6,717 nt of DNA from Bacteroidota bacterium (GTDB lineage: Bacteria > Bacteroidota > Bacteroidia > Chitinophagales > Chitinophagaceae), in assembly GCA_025361325.1 (NCBI GenBank), contig JANYAL010000254.1, positions 1 to 6,717 on the forward strand, written 5' to 3'. How positions within the stretch are numbered: the first letter of the stretch is position 1; each line of letters begins with the position of its first letter. The translations under genes and the position numbers were made by a program. The notes beneath the pieces were generated by a model, which ran no database searches, was not told the origin of the DNA, and saw nothing but the letters and a program-made list of their open reading frames with translations. Below are positions 1-6,717 of this stretch, piece after piece.

Positions 1-579
1 AAAAAATATGCTGCACCATTTACTATTGACAGCAGCTATACGGTTAAAGCTGTGGCCCAAAATGCCTCAGGGGACAGGAGCTATGTTACGACTGCTTCAT
101 TCCTGAAAGCGCCCAATAACTGGACAATTAAGATCTTAACACCTTTTGAACCACAATATTCAGCCGGTGCCGATGATGCATTGATCGACGGTTTCCATGG
201 ATCTGTAAACTGGCGCAAAGGCAACTGGCAGGGGTATCGAACAGATGTCGAAATAGTTATAGATCTGAATGAGACTGAATTTGTCTCCCGCGTTACAGCA
301 GGATTTCTACAAGATACCCGGGCTTGGATCATCATGCCAAGAAAATTAATTATAGAAGTGTCTACAGATGGTATAAACTACCACCAAGTCTTCAATGATG
401 AGCATTTTCTTCCTATCGCTGAGTTGAAGGTTACTGCAAAGAATATTGAAGCAAATTTTACAAAGGTAAAGGCCCGATACGTCAAGCTGAAAGCAATGCA
501 ATATGGCAAAATGCCGGTCTGGCATGAGGGTGCAGGCGGGGATTCACACATATTTATAGATGAAATCATAGTTCAATAA
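1..579 (+). CDS. C-terminal part of a secreted glycoside hydrolase, probably GH20 beta-N-acetylhexosaminidase (5' truncated by window edge)
   Basis: The reading frame is open from base 1 to the TAA at 577-579, so 192 residues of a larger protein are visible and the catalytic domain lies outside the window. A GTG at 52 is internal, not a start, because matching sequence continues upstream of it. Residues about 1-33 (PFTIDSSYTVKAVAQNASG) resemble the end of a chitobiase/hexosaminidase C-terminal beta-sandwich. Residues about 40-192 form an F5/8 type C (discoidin-like, galactose-binding-like) domain, with an early NWRKGNWQGY stretch, FLQDTRAWI, an ARYVKLKA strand and a final WHEGAGG (174-180) before IFIDEIIVQ. 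This order is usual at the end of Bacteroidota GH20 enzymes, which release terminal N-acetylhexosamine from glycans or chitin fragments outside the cytoplasm. The tail probably binds carbohydrate. The same modules occur in other hydrolases, such as fucosidases, so the GH20 call rests on overall resemblance only. Confidence 0.75.
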   Translation, partial: KKYAAPFTIDSSYTVKAVAQNASGDRSYVTTASFLKAPNNWTIKILTPFEPQYSAGADDALIDGFHGSVNWRKGNWQGYRTDVEIVIDLNETEFVSRVTAGFLQDTRAWIIMPRKLIIEVSTDGINYHQVFNDEHFLPIAELKVTAKNIEANFTKVKARYVKLKAMQYGKMPVWHEGAGGDSHIFIDEIIVQ

Positions 580-603
580 TGCAAATAAATGAGCTATGAA
601 TTT

Positions 604-642
604 AATAAAAGACCCTATACAAGTAGTGCAGGGTCTTTTATT
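604..642. terminator. Bidirectional intrinsic terminator between convergent genes
   Basis: A perfect 13-bp inverted repeat pairs 604-616 with 630-642 around a 13-base loop (617-629). The core is AGACCCT/AGGGTCT with flanking A and T runs. On the + strand the stem runs into a T-rich tract (636-650), the classic form for ending the hydrolase transcript. On the - strand the A-run side reads as TTTTATTAAATT, a weaker U tract that could end the permease transcript. It lies 25 bases after the hydrolase stop and 14 bases from the permease stop, where a shared terminator is expected. Confidence 0.88.
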
Positions 643-655
643 TTCTTTTTATCCG

Positions 656-2308
656 TTATTCGGCAGGTTCAGTCCTGCCTAATTTTCTGCCAAAGACTCC
701 GAAGTGAATTACTGCAAAAGCGAGAGAGAGGTACAAAAGAAGTCTATCTCCATTGAATCCAACAGTAAATTGATAAAGCAACCCTGCTGCTACAAGTAGA
801 AAACTCAGTGCAATACCGGTTATCCGGGCTATTTTCATACCTTTCCTGTTATCAGTTCCATTGCCCAGATGGCTGTGCTTAGCGCCATAAACCAAGTAGA
901 TATCCATACCGATCAGCATCCATACCAGTAGTCTTATCCAAGTATCCATGGGAAGGAAGACCATCATGAATAGACAAGTAAATATGCCTAGTAAAGGTAC
1001 CAATGGTACAAACGGTGTTTTAAAAGCTCTTTTCAGGTCTGGCATTTTATTTCGCATGACCCATACTCCTATACAGACTAATATGAACGCAAAGAGGGTT
1101 CCAATACTAGTCATCTCTCCAACCACTCTTGCAGGAACAAACGCAGCAAAAAGGCTGACAAAAAACATGAAAAGGAGATTGTTCTTTGCAGGTGTTTGAG
1201 TTTTTGGATTGACTGCTGAGAATATCTTGGGGATCAAACCGTCCTTGCTCATGCTGAAAAAAACGCGGCTTTGGCCCATCAGCATCACCAATATTACAGA
1301 AGCATAACCAGCAAGTATGGCCATTACAATTGCACGATTAAGCCAGGGATAATCAGGTTGAATGATTCCGGATGCATTTGGACTTCCCATATGGTCAATG
1401 GCTACTGCCACAGGTGCAATTCCGTCTTTTCCGGCAAATGTTGTATAGCTGGTCACACCGGTCATGACATGCGCGAATAATATGTAAAGCACTGTACAAA
1501 TAGCGAGTGATCCCAATATGCCCCAGGGCATATCCCTTTTTGGATTTTTTGCTTCCTGGGCTGCGGTACTTACCGCATCGAACCCTATATAGGCAAAGAA
1601 TACTATGGCTGCAGCCCGTATGATTCCGCTGAATCCAAAATCACCGAATTTGCCACTGTTGTCGGGGATATAAGGAGTATAATTTGCCTTATTAATATAT
1701 TTCCATCCGAGGAAAATAAATACCAAAACTACAGTTATCTTAAGACCAACGATTAACGCATTGACTGTGGCACTTTCCCGGGTCCCTTTTATTAAAAGCA
1801 AACTCATCAAAACAATAATAAATACAGCTGGGAGGTTTATGATGCCACCATCCCATGGCCCTACAGTAAGTTCTATAGGAAGGTGAACATTAAAGCCATC
1901 AAGGAATTTGACAAAGTAACGGCTCCAGCTGATACCAACAGTAGCAGCGCCTACAGCATATTCGAGTACCAGGTCCCACCCAATGATCCACGCTATGAAT
2001 TCGCCCATGGTTGCGTAAGAGTATGTGTAAGCACTTCCGGCAACGGGGATCATGGATGCGAATTCCGCATAACAAAGACCTGCAAAAAGGCAACCCAATG
2101 CTGCTACAACAAACGATATAGTAATAGCTGGGCCCGCATGATTCGCAGCTGCCATGCCTGTTATGGAAAACAGGCCTGCTCCAATTATTGCTCCGATTCC
2201 CAATGCGATTAATCCGCCAGCACCAAGTGTTCTTTTTAATGTGTGAGTACCCGTTTCCTCGGCCTCATTCATTAATACTGTCATTGGCTTTCTTACAAAT
2301 AAGCTCAT
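656..2308 (-). CDS. APC-superfamily amino acid permease (cationic amino acid transporter-like)
   Basis: The 550-residue inner-membrane protein is hydrophobic throughout, with about 14 predicted membrane segments, as in the CAT branch of the APC superfamily. It probably imports amino acids by cation-coupled symport or exchange. The TM1 signature GIGAIIGAGLF is at residues 37-47. TM2-TM3 follow with AEFASMIPVAGSAYTYSYATMGEF-type sequence (81-104). TM6 carries FFAYIGFDAVST and then EAKNPKRDMPWGI (238-263). TM8 and its loop carry GQSRVFFSMSKDGLIP (345-360), and a PDLKRAFKTPFVP loop is at 423-435. Two further segments (about 494-512 and 524-541) lie past the usual twelve. I chose the ATG at 2306-2308 because MSLF, then a short charged stretch, then LKRTLGAGGLIALGIGAI is how relatives begin. 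The frame stays open to an ATG at 2368, giving 20 more residues unlike the family. There is no clear Shine-Dalgarno. The substrate is not determinable; cationic amino acids are a family guess. Confidence 0.9.
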   Translation of the reverse strand: MSLFVRKPMTVLMNEAEETGTHTLKRTLGAGGLIALGIGAIIGAGLFSITGMAAANHAGPAITISFVVAALGCLFAGLCYAEFASMIPVAGSAYTYSYATMGEFIAWIIGWDLVLEYAVGAATVGISWSRYFVKFLDGFNVHLPIELTVGPWDGGIINLPAVFIIVLMSLLLIKGTRESATVNALIVGLKITVVLVFIFLGWKYINKANYTPYIPDNSGKFGDFGFSGIIRAAAIVFFAYIGFDAVSTAAQEAKNPKRDMPWGILGSLAICTVLYILFAHVMTGVTSYTTFAGKDGIAPVAVAIDHMGSPNASGIIQPDYPWLNRAIVMAILAGYASVILVMLMGQSRVFFSMSKDGLIPKIFSAVNPKTQTPAKNNLLFMFFVSLFAAFVPARVVGEMTSIGTLFAFILVCIGVWVMRNKMPDLKRAFKTPFVPLVPLLGIFTCLFMMVFLPMDTWIRLLVWMLIGMDIYLVYGAKHSHLGNGTDNRKGMKIARITGIALSFLLVAAGLLYQFTVGFNGDRLLLYLSLAFAVIHFGVFGRKLGRTEPAE

Positions 2309-2463
2309 ACTGTTTGTGGGTTTAATTGAATAATAGTTCGTTAGCTTCCGGAACTGAAAAGTAAGCAATAAATTTATAAATCAGTTACTTCCTGTACTTT
2401 TTTAGGTGGAATAAACTGTAAACAGGTATTAAATATTATATTGCGATACCAATTATTCATTAA
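2309..2463. promoter_or_regulatory. Divergent intergenic region, presumed promoters for the permease and the SLC1-type symporter
   Basis: These 155 bases separate the chosen permease start (- strand) from the symporter start (+ strand), so by position they should hold both promoters. The region is A+T rich, as expected of Bacteroidota promoters, but I found no convincing match to the Bacteroidota -7 element TAnnTTTG with a partner -33 TTG on either strand. The nearest matches (TACTTTTC on the - strand near 2356-2363, TACTTTTT on the + strand near 2395) each have one mismatch and no clear partner. A small CTGT-AA-ACAG inverted repeat lies at about 2416-2425. No Shine-Dalgarno precedes either start. 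The promoter call is inferred from layout. Confidence 0.4.
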
Positions 2464-3699
2464 ATGAAAAGAGTAAACAGCCTTACATTTTATATTCTTA
2501 TTGCAATGGTAATTGGTATCGTCACGGGATATATTCTGCATGAGAATGCATCACCGGACTTGCAGGCTATTTATGCAAACAATCTTAAACTACTTACGAC
2601 AATCTTTCTGCGGCTGGTAAAAATGATCATCGCTCCGCTGGTATTTTGTACTTTGGTTGTGGGTATAGCGAAACTTGGAGATCTTAAATCCGTAGGGAGG
2701 GTAGGCGGGAAGGCCCTGCTGTGGTTTGTGTCAGCATCCTTGTTCAGCCTGCTACTAGGTTTATTGCTGGTTAATATTTTTCATCCCGGAAGTGTTATCG
2801 ACTTAAGTGTTGCAGATTCATTTGGTGCAAAAGAACTGATAGGTAAAACTCAGGAATTCTCCCTTTCCAGATTTGTAGAACATGTTTTTCCTGAAAGTAT
2901 TTTTGATGCTTTGGCTAAGAATGAGATTCTACAGATCGTTATTTTCAGCATATTCTTTGGTGTGGCAACAACTTCCATTGGCGATTATGCCAAACCCCTG
3001 GTAAAGATACTGGAAGCGGCCTCACATATTATCTTGAAGATGGTGAATTACGTCATGAAATTTGCTCCGCTAGGTGTATTTGGAGCCCTGGCGGCAGTTA
3101 TTGGAACAAAGGGTCTTAAAGTATTTGAATTCTATGGCTATTACCTATTTTACTTTGTGATTGGTATCATGTTACTATGGATAGCGCTGATATCCGTAGG
3201 TTTTTTAATATTACGTAATAGGATACCTCAGCTTTTGAAAAGGATTACCCAACCTTTGCTTATAGCATTCAGTACAACCAGCAGTGAAGCGGTATTTCCT
3301 AAACTTACAGAAGAACTGGAAAGATTCGGGTGTAAGGATAAAGTGGTTGCTTTTGTGTTGCCACTAGGGTATAGTTTTAACCTGGATGGCAGTATGATGT
3401 ACATGACTTTCGCCAGTATTGCCATTGCACAGGCATACGGGATACATATGGACTTGGGAACTCAGTTTACCATGCTGTTGGTGCTTATGCTCACAAGTAA
3501 GGGGATTGCCGGTGTGCCTAGAGCTTCCCTTGTTGTGGTTACTGCTACCTGTGCCATGTTCAAGATTCCTCCCGAAGGTATTGCCTTGATTTTACCTATT
3601 GATCACTTTTGTGACATGTTCAGAACCGGAACAAATGTGTTGGGGAATGCTTTGGCCACCAGTGTGGTTAGCAAATGGGAGAATTCCTTGGAACAATAA
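2464..3699 (+). CDS. Dicarboxylate/amino acid:cation symporter (DAACS, SLC1/GltPh/DctA-like)
   Basis: This 411-residue inner-membrane transporter is full length for the family, which takes up acidic amino acids or C4-dicarboxylates by an elevator mechanism using Na+ or H+. The re-entrant hairpin HP1 has the serine/threonine-rich STTSSEAVFPKL (270-281). TM7 has NLDGS (306-310) where GltPh has NMDGT. HP2 has SKGIAGVPRASLVV (345-358). TM8 has DMFRTGTNVLGN (384-395). Aligned with GltPh from memory, D384, R387, T388 and N391 match D394, R397, T398 and N401, so the arginine that reads the substrate's side-chain carboxylate is present and an acidic substrate is likely. N395 replaces GltPh D405, a sodium ligand; proton-coupled DctA also has Asn in this stretch, which hints at proton coupling. 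The ATG at 2464 opens directly into a normal TM1. The next gene starts 36 bases downstream with no evident terminator between them. Confidence 0.93.
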   Translation: MKRVNSLTFYILIAMVIGIVTGYILHENASPDLQAIYANNLKLLTTIFLRLVKMIIAPLVFCTLVVGIAKLGDLKSVGRVGGKALLWFVSASLFSLLLGLLLVNIFHPGSVIDLSVADSFGAKELIGKTQEFSLSRFVEHVFPESIFDALAKNEILQIVIFSIFFGVATTSIGDYAKPLVKILEAASHIILKMVNYVMKFAPLGVFGALAAVIGTKGLKVFEFYGYYLFYFVIGIMLLWIALISVGFLILRNRIPQLLKRITQPLLIAFSTTSSEAVFPKLTEELERFGCKDKVVAFVLPLGYSFNLDGSMMYMTFASIAIAQAYGIHMDLGTQFTMLLVLMLTSKGIAGVPRASLVVVTATCAMFKIPPEGIALILPIDHFCDMFRTGTNVLGNALATSVVSKWENSLEQ

Positions 3700-3735
3700 A
3701 ATGATCTGGACCAATTGGATATAATATAAATTTAC

Positions 3736-4479
3736 ATGTTGCTTGCAATTTTACTGGATTTTCAATGGATGCATTTATTGCAGCCGCAATGGTATATAGA
3801 GCACGGTGGATTATGGCTGTTGCTTTTTGTTGTATTTGCAGAGACCGGGTTATTGGTGGGTTTCTTTCTGCCCGGTGATTCATTATTATTTGTTGCCGGG
3901 ATCTATACCCATGAATTCGGGGCTGATCATGTAGGATCGGTACCCGGATTGGGGTACCAGTTTTTAAAATATTTTGGATTTGACAACAATCATTCACCGG
4001 TGTTGGACCTTTTTATACTAACCGCTTTGATATCATTTTGCGGGATCATGGGTAATATGGTTGGTTTCTGGACCGGCAAAAGATTCGGTCCAGCCATGTA
4101 TCAATGGAAGGATCACTGGCTATTCAAGAAAAGGTATCTTACTGAGGCCCAAGAATTTTATGAGAAACACGGCGTGCTGGCAATTGTGGTGGCCAGATTC
4201 GTTCCGTTCATTCGGACATTTGCACCAATCGTGGCAGGTATTGTAAAAATGAACAAGAAGAAATTTTATTTTTATAATGTGATCGGCTGTGTCGCCTGGG
4301 TCATTCTGATGCTATTCTCAGGGTTCTATTTACAGCAGTGGATGCTAGCACAATTCAATTTTGACGTTAAACAACATCTAGAAGTTATTGTTATCGGGAT
4401 TGTTCTGCTCACAACCGCCCCAATTCTTTATAAATTATTTTTTGGCAAACGGAAATCGAAAATAAATGTCGTTCCATAA
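3736..4479 (+). CDS. DedA-family (SNARE-associated/VTT domain) membrane protein
   Basis: The 247-residue polytopic inner-membrane protein has a VTT/DedA domain. E36 and D48 lie in AETGLLVGFFLPGDSLL (35-51), and R154 and R160 lie in ARFVPFIRTFAPIVAG (153-168). These keep the 12- and 6-residue spacings of the acidic and arginine pairs essential in E. coli YqjA (E39/D51 and R130/R136). DedA proteins support envelope and proton-motive-force homeostasis, and some are undecaprenyl-phosphate flippases that recycle the lipid carrier. The YqjA offset changes from -3 to +24 between the pairs, so about 27 extra residues lie between D48 and R154, mainly in a polar stretch at about 57-90. The start at 3736 is the first ATG; residue 12 (Met) is a possible alternative. 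The end overlaps the MFS start by 14 bases, which suggests coupled translation. Whether this member moves lipid or another substrate is not readable. Confidence 0.9.
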   Translation: MLLAILLDFQWMHLLQPQWYIEHGGLWLLLFVVFAETGLLVGFFLPGDSLLFVAGIYTHEFGADHVGSVPGLGYQFLKYFGFDNNHSPVLDLFILTALISFCGIMGNMVGFWTGKRFGPAMYQWKDHWLFKKRYLTEAQEFYEKHGVLAIVVARFVPFIRTFAPIVAGIVKMNKKKFYFYNVIGCVAWVILMLFSGFYLQQWMLAQFNFDVKQHLEVIVIGIVLLTTAPILYKLFFGKRKSKINVVP

Positions 4480-5722
4480 ACCTGTCACTTCCATTTTTAA
4501 TATTGCCGTGATAGTTGCTGCATTGGGGTATTTTGTGGATATATATGATTTGCTGCTTTTTACTATTGTCAAATCACCCAGTGTAAGGGCTGTGGGAGCA
4601 ACCGATTTGACCATTCTGGCAGACAGCACAAAAATCATCAATTGGCAGATGATTGGATTGTTAATCGGCGGAGTGATCTGGGGTGTTTTGGGTGATAAGA
4701 AAGGAAGACTTTCTGTATTATTTGGCTCCATCATACTTTATTCAGTAGCCAATTTTGCCACTGCATATGTTACGAATGTTGACCAGTATGCAATATGTCG
4801 CTTCATTGCTGGACTTGGTCTCGCTGGAGAATTGGGGGCGGGTATTACACTAGTAACAGAATTACTTCCAAAGGAAAAAAGGGGGCTAGGTACATCATTG
4901 GTTGCTGGAATTGGCTTATGCGGCGCGATAGCGGCTTATTTTACTTTTAAATTATCCAATGATAACTGGAGATTTTGTTATAGGCTGGGAGGGGGGCTTG
5001 GTGTATTACTTTTACTGTTAAGAATAAAAGTTGCAGAGTCCGGGATGTACAAAAGCCTGGTCAAAAAGAATATTCAACGGGGAAATTTCTTCATGTTCTT
5101 TACTAATAAGAAACGATTCATAAAATACCTTTTAGCCATTGCAATTGGTTTACCAACTTGGTATGTGATTGGTATTCTCATTAACCAAAGCGATAAATTC
5201 GCAAAAGAATTCTTTGGGAGTACCAACTTAGAGTCTGGGCGTGCTATCATGTTCTCATACATCGGCACAGCTATAGGGGGTACTTTGATCGGATTTGTGA
5301 GCCACTATTTAAGTAGTAGAAAAAAAGCCCTCTTCTTATTTTATTTTTTGAACACAATTGCAATAGTGTTCTTTTTTAGCCCATTGATCGATACGAATAC
5401 CATGATGTATACTGCATGCGGATTTCTGGGTTTTGCCACTGGGTACTGGGCAATTTTTGTTACCATGGGAGCTGAACAATTTGGTACCAATCTACGGTCT
5501 ACGGCAGCTACGACAATTCCAAATATGGTAAGGGGAGCTCTGCCCTTGATGAACCTGTTGTTCAAAGATCTGTTTTTTGAAAAGATGAAGTGGAACTTAT
5601 GGCAAAGCGGTGTATGCACCGGCATTATTGTTTTGACTGTAACTTTTGTTTCCTTTTATTTTACAGAGGAGACATATCATAAAGATCTAGATTATCTAGA
5701 ATCCGACGAGATAATGCCATAA
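4466..5722 (+). CDS. Major facilitator superfamily (MFS) transporter, substrate unknown
   Basis: This is a 418-residue, probably 12-segment inner-membrane secondary transporter. TM1 carries two acidic residues in GYFVDIYDLLLF (21-32). The loop between TM2 and TM3 has the MFS motif A form GDKKGRLSV (76-84). TM4 has RFIAGLGLAGELGAGITLVTELLPKEKRG (112-140), the pattern of the sugar/metabolite:H+ symporter branches. The second half has GFATGYWAIFVTMGAEQFGTNLRSTAATTIPNMVRG (322-357), matching the family's C-half E-F-x-T-x-x-R stretch. A lysine/arginine-rich segment (about 200-220) is the central cytoplasmic loop. The ATG at 4466 lies inside the end of dedA and leads straight into TM1, so overlapping translation is likely. 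The next gene follows after 11 bases. A metabolite:H+ symporter is the family-level expectation; an exporter is also possible. Confidence 0.88.
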   Translation: MSFHKPVTSIFNIAVIVAALGYFVDIYDLLLFTIVKSPSVRAVGATDLTILADSTKIINWQMIGLLIGGVIWGVLGDKKGRLSVLFGSIILYSVANFATAYVTNVDQYAICRFIAGLGLAGELGAGITLVTELLPKEKRGLGTSLVAGIGLCGAIAAYFTFKLSNDNWRFCYRLGGGLGVLLLLLRIKVAESGMYKSLVKKNIQRGNFFMFFTNKKRFIKYLLAIAIGLPTWYVIGILINQSDKFAKEFFGSTNLESGRAIMFSYIGTAIGGTLIGFVSHYLSSRKKALFLFYFLNTIAIVFFFSPLIDTNTMMYTACGFLGFATGYWAIFVTMGAEQFGTNLRSTAATTIPNMVRGALPLMNLLFKDLFFEKMKWNLWQSGVCTGIIVLTVTFVSFYFTEETYHKDLDYLESDEIMP

Positions 5723-5733
5723 ACATTTTTATT

Positions 5734-6717
5734 TTGAAATTCCTTATCATAAGATTTTCCTCAATCGGGGACATAGTGCTTACTACTCCTGTGATAAGAT
5801 GTCTTCGTAAAAAATTCCCGGATGCTGAGATCAATTTTCTGACAAAGCAGGCTTTCCACAATATTGTTACAAATAACCCTTACATCAATAAAGTACATAT
5901 TCTGGGTGAAAGTTTTGAATTGCTACTCTACAATCTGAAAATGGAGGAGTATGATTTTATAGTTGACTTGCATCACAACCTTCGGACGTTTAAGATAAAA
6001 CGTTACCTCAGGAGGGTAAAGTCTTTTTCCTTCACCAAGTTGAATATTGAAAAATATATTTATACGAATTTCAAAATAAACACCATGCCAAAAAAGCATA
6101 TAGTGGAGCGTTATATGGAAACAGTCGCTTCTTTAGGAGTTGTAGATGACGGGTATGGCTTGGATTATTTTATTCCGATCAATGAGTGGGTTAAGACGGA
6201 TGATATCCCATTAAGCCACCTACATGGGTATATAGCAATAGTCATAGGTGCTGCCTTGGAGACAAAGAAACTACCCCTTCATAAATTAAAGGAATTATGT
6301 TTTTCTATTGATCATCCAATCATATTGCTTGGAGGGAAAGAGGATTATTATAATGGAGAGGCTATTGCTACTGTAGATATTTTCAAGATCTATAATGCCT
6401 GTGGAAAATTCAATCTTAATGAGTCTGCCGACCTATTAAGAAAGTCTAAACTTGTGATCACTCATGATACTGGTTTGATGCATATTGCTGCTGCCCTTCA
6501 AAAGCCAATGATCACAATCTGGGGAAATACAGTTCCTGCATTCGGTATGTACCCTTGGTATGGAAAACTATCGAAAGAGACGTTCGAAATTATGGGGATA
6601 GATAAATTATTTTGCAGACCCTGCAGCAAGATAGGATACAAAGAATGTCCACGGGTTCATTTCAAATGCATGGAGTTGATCGATGTTAATAGAATTGTGA
6701 ACTTGGTAAACCGAAAT
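5734..6717 (+). CDS. Glycosyltransferase family 9 (heptosyltransferase-like), 3' end cut by window edge
   Basis: The frame gives 328 residues to the last base without a stop; GT9 enzymes are commonly about 330-350 residues, so little is missing. Members use the GT-B fold and add heptose or similar sugars to lipopolysaccharide core or other surface glycans at the inner face of the inner membrane. The N-terminus KFLIIRFSSIGDIVLTTPVIR carries D13, placed like the catalytic Asp of WaaC (SSMGD). VDLHHNLRT is at 77-85. The C-terminal nucleotide-sugar-site motif is THDTGLMHIAAAL (243-255), followed by PMITIWGNT. A cysteine-rich tail (C294, C297, C305, C312) follows. I chose the TTG at 5734-5736 because the conserved N-terminus begins exactly there and no ATG lies close upstream in frame. 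It follows the MFS stop by 11 bases and is probably co-transcribed. The sugar donor and acceptor are unknown; a general surface-glycan role is inferred. Confidence 0.9.
   Translation, partial: MKFLIIRFSSIGDIVLTTPVIRCLRKKFPDAEINFLTKQAFHNIVTNNPYINKVHILGESFELLLYNLKMEEYDFIVDLHHNLRTFKIKRYLRRVKSFSFTKLNIEKYIYTNFKINTMPKKHIVERYMETVASLGVVDDGYGLDYFIPINEWVKTDDIPLSHLHGYIAIVIGAALETKKLPLHKLKELCFSIDHPIILLGGKEDYYNGEAIATVDIFKIYNACGKFNLNESADLLRKSKLVITHDTGLMHIAAALQKPMITIWGNTVPAFGMYPWYGKLSKETFEIMGIDKLFCRPCSKIGYKECPRVHFKCMELIDVNRIVNLVNRN

Noticed and set aside
1883..2212. A 109-codon + strand open frame opposite the amino acid permease
   Set aside because: It is antisense to strongly conserved permease codons, has Cys-rich low-quality translation with no family resemblance and no promoter; it is a shadow frame.
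2309..2368. 20-residue N-terminal extension of the permease from the ATG at 2368
   Set aside because: The added residues do not resemble the family N-terminus, whereas the ATG at 2308 gives the typical MSLF-type beginning.
3700..3735. TATAAT-like sequence and a CCAATTGG palindrome between the symporter and dedA
   Set aside because: The gap is only 36 bases, Bacteroidota promoters do not use the TATAAT consensus, and no TAnnTTTG/-33 pair is present; an 8-base palindrome alone is weak.
3939..3958. Perfect 7-bp inverted repeat GGTACCC/GGGTACC with a 6-base spacer
   Set aside because: It lies inside dedA, encodes ordinary loop residues (SVPGLGY), has no T-tract, and could occur by chance in coding sequence.
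3668..3997. A 109-codon - strand open frame covering the symporter end and the dedA start
   Set aside because: It lies opposite two well-supported genes and its translation resembles no domain; it is a shadow frame.
1..6717. Search for mobile elements, CRISPR repeats, tRNA/rRNA genes, toxin-antitoxin or defence genes
   Set aside because: No transposase or integrase motifs, regularly spaced repeats, cloverleaf-like segments or small paired ORFs were seen by eye; nearly all of the window is accounted for by six conventional genes.

Overview
The window looks like ordinary chromosomal sequence from a member of the Bacteroidota, most likely a Chitinophagaceae/Sphingobacteriia-type organism. The evidence is moderate-to-low G+C, no clear Shine-Dalgarno sequences ahead of the starts, and protein sequences of a type I associate with that group (a GH20-type C-terminal tail, a CAT-family amino acid permease, a Cys-rich family 9 glycosyltransferase). 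The taxonomic call is inference from sequence style, not from a marker gene.

Layout, left to right: (1) the 3' end of a secreted glycoside hydrolase, probably a GH20 beta-N-acetylhexosaminidase, on the + strand (1-579). (2) A strong hairpin at 604-642 that can end transcription from both sides. (3) A convergent amino acid permease of the APC superfamily on the - strand (656-2308). (4) A divergent intergenic region (2309-2463). (5) A + strand run of four genes: a DAACS/SLC1-type dicarboxylate/amino acid:cation symporter (2464-3699), a DedA-family membrane protein (3736-4479), an MFS transporter whose start overlaps the dedA end by 14 bases (4466-5722), and a GT9 heptosyltransferase-like glycosyltransferase with a TTG start (5734 to the window edge).

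How they may work together: the permease and the SLC1-type symporter are both uptake systems for amino acids or dicarboxylates and diverge from one short region, so co-regulation is plausible. The dedA-MFS-GT9 genes are packed tightly enough (14-base overlap, then an 11-base gap) to be one transcript. DedA proteins include undecaprenyl-phosphate flippases and GT9 enzymes build surface glycans, so an envelope role for this part is a reasonable inference; the MFS substrate cannot be read from sequence.

I found no mobile element, CRISPR array, RNA gene, defence system or other clearly novel system. The points worth a second look are at residue level: an Asn replacing the Asp of a sodium site in the SLC1 homologue, a roughly 27-residue insertion in DedA, and a four-cysteine tail on the GT9 enzyme.
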